64,000 nt of DNA, taken from assembly GCF_000004075.3 (NCBI RefSeq), contig NC_026659.2:21594272-21658271 (forward strand), written 5' to 3'. This document shows positions 13,079 through 22,414 of this stretch, one piece after another. Source of the stretch: Cucumis sativus. Lineage: Eukaryota; Streptophyta; Magnoliopsida; Cucurbitales; Cucurbitaceae. The first letter of the stretch is position 1. Every line of letters starts with the position of its first letter. A program made the position numbers and the translations under genes. A model generated the notes under the pieces. That model saw only the letters and a list, made by a program, of their open reading frames with translations, was not told the DNA's origin and ran no database searches.

Positions 13079-13118
13079 GCCCAATAAACGAAACCAAATG
13101 GGCCAAGGATGGCCCAAT
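13079..13118 (+). promoter_or_regulatory. Cluster of GGCCCA/TGGGCC (site II) elements ahead of OST4
   Basis: Three copies of the plant site II motif occur within 40 bases (GCCCAAT at 13080, TGGGCC at 13099 and GGCCCAAT at 13111). This motif, bound by TCP factors, is typical of promoters of constitutively active genes such as those for ribosomal and mitochondrial proteins. It fits a housekeeping OST subunit. Confidence 0.6.
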
Positions 13119-13486
13119 CATCCGCTGCATAGAATAGAATACAAACGAGGTTTTTCCCACTATCCTCCACTGCATCTCGAACAATTTCGTCGTCGCATCG
13201 GATCTTCTCTTTTCACTTCCTATTTCTCCCTCAATTAATCAGATCGGAAGGTACACTCCTCTTCCTCTTTTCTTTCAATTTTTTATTCTAAGATCTTTTC
13301 CCAATCCTTCTTAGTTCCAGTAGTACTAGGTAGATTCTCGTTTTTCTTACCCAATTTTTGAATCGGTCTTCCAAACCCTGTGATTAGTTTTTCAAGGATT
13401 TGAAAAAATGTTCTGATTTCTGGAACGAAATTATTGTAGGCGATTGAAGTTTTTAATTTCGTTTGTATCGTTATTGCGCAGCGCAG

Positions 13487-13600
13487 ATGATTGACGATCA
13501 GGAGTTAGGTTTTCTTGCCAATTTTCTCGGCATTTTTGTCTTTGCTTTAGTGATTGCCTACCATTACGTTACGGCTGATCCGAAATATGAAGGAAACTGA
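13487..13600 (+). CDS. OST4: Dolichyl-diphosphooligosaccharide-protein glycosyltransferase subunit OST4
   Basis: This 37-residue frame encodes the tiny OST4 subunit of the oligosaccharyltransferase complex, which transfers the glycan from dolichol diphosphate to Asn of nascent proteins in the ER. It begins [15 protein letters not shown], continues as one membrane helix (about residues 8-26), and ends [13 protein letters not shown], nearly identical to what I recall of Arabidopsis OST4. The coding sequence is a single exon. A 5'UTR intron is likely: donor after GATCGGAAG near 13251, acceptor GCAG just ahead of the ATG at 13481-13486. Site II elements lie about 370 bases upstream. The frame is too short for ordinary ORF cut-offs and would be missed by length-filtered gene calling. 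Confidence 0.93.
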   Translation: MIDDQELGFLANFLGIFVFALVIAYHYVTADPKYEGN

Positions 13601-14557
13601 GATGTGGTTGAATCAGATCCCTAGGTCAATCGGTAAAATGCATTACTGTTAGACGTATACCGTTTTTTTAATCTGTATGTTAGGTTTTCCCTTTTCTTCT
13701 TTGAGGATTTTCTAATCAATGTAAGCAACCTTTTTACTATGAAATCGTAACTTATTCTCATGATTTTTCTCATGGCTCTTTGATTGTGATCTCAATTAGT
13801 TATATGTATTTGATTGAGTTTCTTCCTTCAACATCGTTTGAGTTCCTTTCAAATTGCATAGAAAGAATCGGCAATTTGTAATTTCCTTATATTGGTTACT
13901 GGGTTTCATTAGGATGCTTAACATAAACTTTTTTTTTTTCCATTTCAATGATATAAAATCCCAAGAATGGATGCGTAGAAAATTTCTACCGTACAATACC
14001 ATTCATGATGATGGTGTCATAGTATGATTTGTTTGAAAAAATAGACACTCTATATCTCATTAGAATTGTTTTTCTGTGGAACCAATTTAGTTTTATTTGT
14101 AGTTTTTTGTTTTTGAAAACTCTCCTAAATTTCATTATTATAATATTTATTTATTTATTATTTTGAAGAAACACTTGAAATTAACGATCAAATTATTCAA
14201 ATGAAAACAGGTTTTTTATAACTTTGTTTGATTTTTGTTTGTAAGTACTATTTTTAAATATAATATAACAAAATATCATATACAATGAATTGTATAGAGG
14301 AAGATACATTACTATCGATGTCTATCTTGATTAAATTGTCACCAACTATAAGTTCATGAACTAAATTGTTGCTTCTTCCAAAGGTTTGTGATCAAAATCA
14401 TTTTTCTACCTAAAATCGAAAAGGTAAGATCGATAAGGGATATTGAAAATTGGAAAAGTTATGTTTTTTTTAATCGGTGTGCAAGTAAGCTAATCCGAAT
14501 ACAATGAATATTTAAAGAAATTAATATTTTAGATGACATACAACTTAGGGAATACAT

Positions 14558-14685
14558 GGAGTGTTTCTATGGATGGAATCTCCTTTTAAGTGAGGAGAAT
14601 GTTAGGAAATGGAAGTATAACTTAGGAGTGTTTCTATGGATGGAATCTCCTTTTAAGTGAGGAGAATGTTAGAAAATGGAAGTAT
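14558..14685 (+). repeat. Tandem duplication, 67-bp period
   Basis: The unit GGAGTGTTTCTATGGATGG through AATGTTAG(G/A)AAATGGAAGTAT occurs twice with a 67-base offset (from 14558 and 14625) and one visible base difference. A 10-base insertion separates the flanking ACTTAGG words. Confidence 0.9.
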
Positions 14686-14739
14686 GTGGTTCAGCACCAC
14701 ATCCCTCATAAACAAAACATTTTTTTATCAACATCACTC

Positions 14740-15660
14740 ATGGACTTTACTAAAATTGTCTTTCAAGTAGGCCATTTTATCCTCGTTTAATTAGAGAATT
14801 TATTGTCAATCTACCTACTGATTTCAATTATCTTAGTAATCCTGAGTTTCAGACGGCTCATGTTAAAGAAATCCTTTTTAAACTCTCTCCTACTCTCTTT
14901 AATGTCTTCCTTGAAATTTCTCGTTTAGAAGAATTTGTTACAATTCAACCATCTCTAGAGTCCATAATTTTTGAACTCATTGAGGGAACTATTTTCCAAT
15001 GGTCAACTACCCACAGTATCACTGTGTTAAATATGTCATCTTACACAAGATTAGCATAGTCAACTAGTTTCCCTCTACTCATGACTCTAGCATATCCACT
15101 GCTCTTGCTACTTTGGTTGATCATATTGGCAACAGTTCCTTAGTTAATGTAAGGAAATTCATCTTTAATCAATTCCTTAAGCATGCTGACACCTTTGGCC
15201 TAAAGTTACCAATATGCTTTCTCAAGTTATTATCTAGCCTCATGCTTCATCAACATAACAAGATGCCCTTGGGCCTACCCCAAGAACATTAACTTTAAGC
15301 TATCAATTATTTCAAGACTCTCACGTGTCATATGTCCAACATTTCGTTTGTTCACTTCATTAAGCTGGATCCATCCTTCTAGAAAATGTGCACATATCAT
15401 CAAAAGGGTTACTAATCCCCCCTGCCTTGGCCACCAGAATACACAGAATACTAAGTGTACTTTCTGCTTAGTCCAGATCCTTAAGTGGTCTACTACACTC
15501 ACTTTCTGAATGTCGGTAAAAAATCGATGCATTAGTGAATTCTCTCACTATCCTACTACCTTTGTCTGCTGAAGAAAAGTAATTGTTTTCTTCATCACGC
15601 AATGGGGAGTAGTGGTAGTGTGCTGCTGATTGGAGATGATGGAGTGTTTGAAGGGAAAGT
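14740..15660 (+). pseudogene. Decayed retroelement frame resembling cucurbit 'envelope-like' ORF
   Basis: Translating the plus strand in shifting frames gives a continuous-looking protein remnant broken by stops and frameshifts. The first part (14790-15030) reads smoothly, with IREFIVNLPTDFNYLSN and FQTAHVKEILFKLSPTLFN. Later parts recover as SIISRLSRVICPTF near 15300-15340. I recognise this as the kind of frame annotated 'envelope-like protein' or gag-associated in Cucumis retroelements; this is from memory only. No reverse transcriptase or LTRs are seen next to it, so it is a fragment. The minus-strand frame at 15275-15532 is a shadow. Confidence 0.45.
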
Positions 15661-16309
15661 AGTGTAGTTTCTTTAGTTGAAACTTTTAATGTTAGTTTAA
15701 GCTTTTGCTGTACTGTAACTAACTTGACGATTGATTTGTAATAGTTACTGTATTATGTTTAAAAGTTGAAGATAGTGCACTGAGTTTTGCATTGTTATCT
15801 AAGGAGTATCATTGGTACTTAGAAATATTCGTGGCTAATACTATGTGCTCGTAGTTTCCAGTTATAGATATTATATTGTCATTCTTGTCGTCGAGTCATT
15901 CTTATATTCTTTGGTTGAATTCTTTGGCGTTAATCATCCCAAAACATCTAACGAGAAAATCAAAAAGAAAAATATAACTATCTAATTCTAACGTTTTATA
16001 CTTTCAAATATCCAATTTTAGTTTCTAAAATTTTAATAAATCTTAGATTTAGTCTTCACTACTAATTTATTATAAAATTTTCATTACTTTTTATTAATCA
16101 TAAAAATATATGAACACTGTATTTTAATAATAAAAAAGGAACCGTATTTAACTTGAATTTGATAATTTCAATAAATGTTCCCATTGGAACTACTTTCTCC
16201 ATTCCACCTATAATGACGGACATGATTCCACCTATAATGACGTACGTGCCTGTGAGAAAGGCGGAGAAAGCACAAAATTAATTATTAAGAAGAAACGTAA
16301 ATAAATAAG

Positions 16310-16381
16310 GGGGCATTCCGAGAATTGAACTCGGGGCCTCTCGCACCCTAAGCGAGAATCATACCACTAGACCAAATGCCC
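16310..16381 (-). tRNA. trnP-AGG: tRNA-Pro (AGG)
   Basis: The reverse complement folds as a 72-nt cloverleaf. The acceptor stem GGGCATT pairs with AATGCCC, with a C discriminator. The D arm carries GTCTAGTGGTA, the anticodon stem is CTCGC/GCGAG with loop TTAGGGT (anticodon AGG), and the T arm is CCGAG-TTCAATT-CTCGG. Internal promoter boxes A and B are therefore intact. There is no intron, and CCA is not encoded, as expected for a eukaryotic nuclear tRNA. Confidence 0.96.
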
Positions 16382-16389
16382 ATCTACAT

Positions 16390-18040
16390 GTAATCTCGTC
16401 TCTTAAAATTCTATATGAAATCAATAAATAACTATAGCTGTTTCTCAGTTTTGTACTCTTATTTTTATTACTATTTCATGTTAGTTTATCAACACTTTTT
16501 CATTATTATTTAAATAAATCTTCCCATATTTTAATAGTTTGCAGAAATATATATATATATTTAATTATCGTTTTCGTTTGTGTATTTATTAGTTTAGTTT
16601 TTTATTTGGTTTTTATATTTTCATTTTTATTTCTATATGAACTTTAGTTTATTTTAGTTATTGTATGCTATTAAACTTTGATTAGTTTATTTTTATTTTT
16701 AAGACATAAAAAATAAACATTTTAGAACTATAGAAATCAAAATGAACAAAAATGGAAAGTAACTAAATAAACTAAGTTTAAGAGGTTTTTTTTTTTGCAG
16801 TTTAATGGCACATTTAAAAGTAATAAAAGTAATTTAAACCAAAAATGGTTGTTGTTATCATTATTCTTGCTAAAATAGGTTATTGATTTACTTTTTAGTT
16901 ATGGAACTTTGAATGAATCTTGAGACTTAAATAAAGTATCTAAAAAAATTAAAATTTATCCAAAATAGTTAAATAATAATGACTTATTTTAAAGAAATAA
17001 AATAAGTGAATATTAAAATGAGTAAGAAGAAAGTATATGTTGATACAATGTGAAGTATACATACACATTAGAAGTAAAAACATGTATGGAAAAATATAGT
17101 AAAATCAAATTTAGAATTAAAGGCATAATCTAAGGGCATAAGTCAAAGAGGTGATGGTAATTGAGAATGATGCTACAAATATATTCTCGTATAAATATGC
17201 CATCAAAGTTCATATTAAAAATTGCTAAAAGGTAACATAAATATAAATAAAATAAAACAATAAATTAGCAATGAGAATTAAATTTAGGTTTTATAACAAA
17301 AAAATACAAATACTAAAATTGATTTTTTAAAAAATATAGACCCAAAAGTTGAATAAAGTGTAGAGATTAAAATGTTATTTTGACTCATTCATTGATGCAC
17401 ATATTTTGTTAGGTAACTCTTTGGTTTATTCGATGTTTTCAAGCTAACCTGCAAGAAAACTCACACCTAATGTCGTGTCATGTCCACTTTGATGTCTTAA
17501 GTTAATATCAAAAGTGTTTAGTTCGACTAATCTTGAATGACATTAGTTATATGATCTATTCTTCGACACTCACTTGGAGCCAACAAGCTTGCTCACTCTT
17601 TCATTATTTGGTGAATTGAAAGTGAACTCAACTAACCCAACTACTAACAAGATTAATTTTTATGGGTCTTGAGCCTACCGAGGAGATTGGACTTGATGGA
17701 GTACAACCCCAATACTATTATTATTAATATTATTCACAAGATAACCCTACCATTATTATTATTAGTAATGAAGACATGGAAATGCCTAAAAAGTTCGTTT
17801 TAAAATTTATACAGAATAGTCGAAGAAGAAAAACCCTCCAATACAAATACTTGATCTAAATCATATAGCATAAACAAATTGTACATTTTCTTTTTAAGAC
17901 TACGACAATTCAATAGCTTGAATAGTCACAACTCATTACTATGAATTGAGAGATTAAAAAAAAAAAAATTATCCCATAGTAGAAATTTAATAAAAAGAGA
18001 AGGGCAAAAAGGTAATAAAAGATGATATATAAATAAAGAA
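16390..18040. other. AT-rich intergenic stretch, no gene seen
   Basis: Homopolymer-rich sequence between the tRNA and the HSP70 promoter. No exon supported on either strand. Confidence 0.55.
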
Positions 18041-18048
18041 AGGGAAAA

Positions 18049-18210
18049 GGAAAGTTCTAGAAAAACCTAGAGAGTAGAAAAAGTAACGGTCGACGTTATA
18101 TTTTGTATGTTCATACGCCAAACGCAAATAACTTTTCAGCCTTAACTATCTTTTCCCATTAGAACTCTCTAGAACCCTATTTTTTTTTCTCCTTAAAAGT
18201 TTCTATATAA
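18049..18210 (+). promoter_or_regulatory. HSP70 promoter: heat-shock elements and TATA box
   Basis: A perfect three-unit heat-shock element, GGAAAGTTCTAGAAA, lies at 18049-18063 (alternating GAA/TTC/GAA in 5-bp steps). A second, imperfect one (AGAACTCTCTAGAAC, middle unit CTC instead of TTC) is at 18161-18175. TATATAA at 18204-18210 would place the start near 18235-18240, leaving a leader of about 110 bases. The arrangement predicts binding by trimeric heat-shock factor. Confidence 0.85.
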
Positions 18211-18347
18211 ATCTTCCGCCTCTCTTCTTTCTCCTTATAACTTTCAAATCTTCTAACCCTAAATTCTGCACCCACCAATCAGTTTCTCTTGCTTTCCTTT
18301 CTTATCATCGTAGATTCTTTTTTCAATCGACGATTTGAACGTTCACT

Positions 18348-20729
18348 ATGGCCGGTAAAGGAGAAGGTCCGGCTATCGGAATCGATCTTGGAACTACATA
18401 CTCTTGCGTCGGTGTGTGGCAGCATGATCGAGTTGAGATCATTGCCAACGACCAGGGTAACAGGACCACGCCGTCGTATGTTGCTTTCACCGACTCTGAG
18501 CGCTTGATCGGTGATGCAGCTAAGAATCAGGTCGCCATGAACCCGATTAATACCGTTTTTGGTAAGCTTTTTTTTCTTGTTTTCTTTTTTTTTTTTTTTT
18601 TTTGCGCTTTGAGTTGCTGTTCTATGGAGTTTTTCTTGTTTCTTGAGAAATGGATTCAGGTTGTTCGAGTTTATAGAAAGTATGTGCCTAATCGGAGCGT
18701 CTTAGGTTGTTGCTACTTTGATGAGTTGAACTGTAGGGTATATTTACGATTTCTTTTGGAGTTTTGTGCTGAGGTTTTTGTTATAGTTCTTGATTATATC
18801 GCTTTTGGTTTTCTCGAGTTTTGGTCTTAGTCCATCTGCAGTGATGTTTTTTTAAGCTAGTTCAACTGTTTATTTATTTCTGTGTTTTTTTTTTTTTTTT
18901 TTTTGTTGAGTTAAGCGGGTTTTCGTTATTTGTTTGGTGTTTGTTGAACTGTTTGATTGATCAGCTTCTTTTGTTTATTATCAGATGCCAAGCGTTTAAT
19001 TGGCCGAAGATTTAGCGATGCATCGGTCCAGAGTGATATCAAGCTCTGGCCGTTTAAAGTTATTGCTGGTCCTAGCGATAAGCCAATGATCGTTGTAAAC
19101 TACAAGGGTGAGGAGAAGCAGTTCTCTGCTGAAGAAATCTCTTCTATGGTGCTCATAAAGATGAAGGAAATTGCTGAGGCGTATCTCGGCACAACAGTGA
19201 AGAATGCCGTCGTCACTGTCCCGGCTTACTTCAACGATTCTCAGAGACAGGCCACCAAGGATGCTGGTGTCATTTCCGGCCTAAATGTGATGCGTATTAT
19301 CAATGAACCAACAGCTGCCGCCATTGCTTATGGTCTTGACAAGAAGTCAAGCAGCTCTGGCGAAAAGAACGTTCTAATTTTCGATTTGGGTGGTGGTACA
19401 TTTGATGTTTCATTGCTTACAATCGAAGAAGGTATTTTTGAGGTGAAGTCAACTGCCGGAGACACTCATCTGGGTGGTGAAGATTTTGACAACAGATTGG
19501 TTAACCATTTCGTGCAAGAATTCAAGAGAAAAAACAAGAAAGACATTAGTGGAAACCCCAGAGCTCTAAGAAGATTGAGAACCGCTTGTGAACGGGCGAA
19601 GAGGACACTTTCCTCCACAGCTCAAACTACAATTGAGATTGATTCTCTTTACGAAGGAATTGACTTCTATTCAACCATTACTCGTGCTAGATTTGAAGAA
19701 CTCAATATGGATCTTTTCAGGAAGTGTATGGAACCAGTTGAGAAGTGTTTGAGAGATGCCAAGATGGATAAAAGCACTGTACATGATGTTGTTCTTGTTG
19801 GTGGTTCTACTAGGATTCCTAAAGTGCAGCAATTGTTGCAAGATTTCTTCAATGGCAAAGAGCTTTGCAAGAGTATCAACCCTGATGAAGCTGTTGCCTA
19901 TGGAGCTGCTGTTCAAGCTGCCATTTTGAGTGGTGAGGGTAATGAGAAGGTTCAAGATCTTCTGCTCTTGGATGTTACCCCTCTTTCCCTTGGTCTCGAA
20001 ACAGCCGGTGGTGTGATGACTGTCTTGATTCCAAGGAATACCACCATCCCCACCAAGAAAGAACAAGTTTTCTCTACATATTCCGACAATCAGCCTGGTG
20101 TTTTGATCCAAGTCTATGAAGGTGAGAGAGCAAGAACCCGCGACAACAACTTGCTTGGAAAATTCGAGCTCTCTGGAATCCCTCCGGCTCCAAGAGGTGT
20201 TCCTCAGATTACAGTTTGCTTCGACATCGACGCCAATGGTATTCTCAACGTCTCTGCCGAGGATAAAACCACTGGTCAGAAGAACAAGATCACAATCACG
20301 AATGACAAGGGGCGGTTGTCGAAGGAAGAGATTGAGAAGATGGTGCAAGAAGCAGAGAAATACAAGGCGGATGATGAGGAGCACAAGAAGAAGGTTGAAG
20401 CGAAGAACTCCTTGGAAAACTATGCTTATAACATGAGGAACACTGTGAGGGATGAGAAGTTCAGCTCCAAATTGGATCCGGCAGACAAAAAGAAGATTGA
20501 GGATGCCATTGAACAGGCAGTCCAGTGGCTTGACAACAACCAACTTGCTGAAGCTGATGAGTTCGAAGATAAAATGAAGGAGCTTGAGAGTATTTGCAAC
20601 CCCATCGTTGCTAAGATGTATCAAGGTGCTGGAGGACCTGGCATGGGCGGCGGTGCTATGGATGACGATGATGCTCCTCCTCCATCCGGCGGCAGTGGCG
20701 CGGGTCCTAAGATTGAAGAAGTTGATTAA
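18348..20729 (+). CDS. HSP70: Cytosolic heat-shock cognate protein 70 (HSP70/HSC70)
   Basis: This is a full-length cytosolic and nuclear Hsp70 chaperone, which binds and folds exposed hydrophobic peptides in ATP cycles with J-proteins and exchange factors. There are two exons, 18348-18561 and 18985-20729, joined across Asp72 (phase 1), for a total of 652 residues. The intron position just before AKRLIGRRF is the one usual in plant HSC70 genes. Signatures present: [15 protein letters not shown] near the N-terminus, [12 protein letters not shown] near residue 200 and [15 protein letters not shown] near 340. The C-terminus is Gly-rich and ends in EEVD, the TPR co-chaperone tag of cytosolic forms. 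No signal or transit peptide is present. The promoter carries a perfect heat-shock element, so heat induction is expected on top of basal expression. The frame is intact throughout. Confidence 0.98.
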
Positions 20730-21194
20730 ATTTAGTTTCTTTTGATTGTGATGGGAGGATTGAGGCGATGAAAATTTTCTTTATACAATGGAATGATGTA
20801 TTTTGGGTTTCTTTTTGTCCTTTAAATTTTGTTTTTGTTTTTTGGCCACCCCCTAGTTAATGAAGGGAAAAGTTTATCTTATTGTAAATTCATCGCCAAT
20901 CCGTTTAAAAGAAGACGCTTTTGAATCGTAGTTCTTTTGGGTTTATTCATATTGGCAAGACTGCGTTTGAACTTTAGTACTTCTTATAATACTTCCGCAA
21001 TTTCTAGCTTTTTAGATTCTTGTAGCACAATTTCTTGTTGACTAAGTCGGCCTAGCCAACTAGTGTTGGGAATTCCATCAGATGCTCTTCGAAATCAAAC
21101 GCGTAATTGAAGGGTATTATTCTTTTTGACCAAATTTTGAGGATATGAAAAATGGATTAGTCTAATCGATACAGATCCAATATTTATAACTCTT

Positions 21195-21216
21195 CCCCCC
21201 CCCCCCCCCCCCCCCC
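21195..21216 (+). repeat. 22-base poly-C run
   Basis: An uninterrupted run of 22 C residues in otherwise AT-rich DNA, about 470 bases after the HSP70 stop codon. The complementary strand is a 22-base G run able to form G-quadruplexes. Length is likely unstable or subject to sequencing error. Confidence 0.95.
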
Positions 21217-21787
21217 TCTAAATTTAATATAAAACTAATTTTGAATTTGAAACGAAGGGGCTAATTTTGAAATTTGTTGATCTGAAAGTAAAGGCATCAA
21301 AATTGGAATTGGAATTGGAATGAAGGGGCTGGAAGAAATATGTTGTCCTGTTTTCCTAATGGTCCTATCATTTCATGTTGGAACAGTTTTCTTGGGACCT
21401 TGGGGGGGTTATAGATGAAAGAAGAATTATTATTTTGAGATGAAATGTACAAATACTTGATAGGGGCATTGAAAGAATCAAGAATTGAATTGATCATTCA
21501 GCTCTGATACTACATCTCATCTTCATCTTTTCATGTTATCCTTTGACATTACAATGAGGAAGATCGTTAAATTGAGCCCAGAAATGAGAGCGGAGATGGC
21601 ATAAACAGAGCTGCAAACTCTCAAATCACCCCCTGATGTCAACTCATTCCCTCCCCCCATCAGAGATGTTTTCCTTTGGACAAAGAACCTGTTGGAATAC
21701 AAGTTTAAGTGGGGTATCATACTTTTATTCCAGACTAGTTGAAAAAAAAAAAAAAACAGAATTAGCCTCCAAATGTCTCCATCTAAA

Positions 21788-22210
21788 ACTAGCATGCTTC
21801 TAGAAAATTTGTTCGGTCCATCTCGATCCAGATTGACCACTGAGGTAAGAAAAAACTAAATTCTTCATCTTATTGAATGTCTTGGGCTTTTTTGATGAAA
21901 TCTCAAACAAGATTAACATCAAAGTTCTATAAATTTGGGCTTTCTCAATGAAATCTCGCCCATATTAACACCAAAATTGATTCGGTAAAGATAACTAAAT
22001 TTGGAGAAAATTTGAAAGGATATAAAGTCTGGAATAAGATTTAGAAAGATTACATAATTAGTAGAATGGTGTTGATTTTGGATGAAGTTCCACCGATGGC
22101 TCAAAACCATCGACAAGATGAAAAAGTTTCTAACCAAGTCTAGATGATCGATCTCAACCGAGATGGACAGAGAAAAACTATCTTAACAAATTTTCTAAAA
22201 TGATGCTAGT
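21788..22210. repeat. Inverted repeat, 26-bp arms (fold-back element candidate)
   Basis: The arm at 21788-21813 begins ACTAGCATGCTTCTAGA; the arm at 22185-22210 is its reverse complement with 23 of 26 bases matching. Just inside each arm the word CCATCTCG also recurs in inverted orientation. The 420-bp unit between the genes for HSP70 and the PP7-like phosphatase may be a small non-autonomous transposon, though no target duplication is evident. Confidence 0.5.
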
Positions 22211-22414
22211 TATGAAAGATGGAAACAATTGCTTGATTCAGACAATTTCCAAAAAAGAATTACCAGATTTTCTGAATGACAAAACTTCAATTTCTTCACA
22301 TGTCTAATTGCACTTCTTCCTCTTTCGATGAGAAACATGGATTTTGTTCTTATTTTCCTGCATACAATCACCATTAGTTTATCAAATTAAAAACATAACA
22401 TTAACAGATAAGGG

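Larger units (their letters stand above)
20730..22414. other. HSP70 3' region and intergenic sequence
   Basis: No additional exon is seen. The HSP70 3'UTR occupies the first few hundred bases, followed by AT-rich sequence that contains the poly-C run and the inverted repeat listed separately. The small frames at 21297-21497 and 21523-21840 have no recognisable content. Confidence 0.55.

Noticed and set aside
20116-20436. Second plus-strand frame inside HSP70 (106 codons, Arg-rich)
   Set aside because: It is a +1 frame shadow of the conserved HSP70 coding sequence.
19671-20624. Open 317-codon frame on the strand opposite HSP70
   Set aside because: Long antisense frames are a well-known by-product of Hsp70 codon usage. 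The encoded sequence matches nothing I know and lies entirely within a conserved exon.
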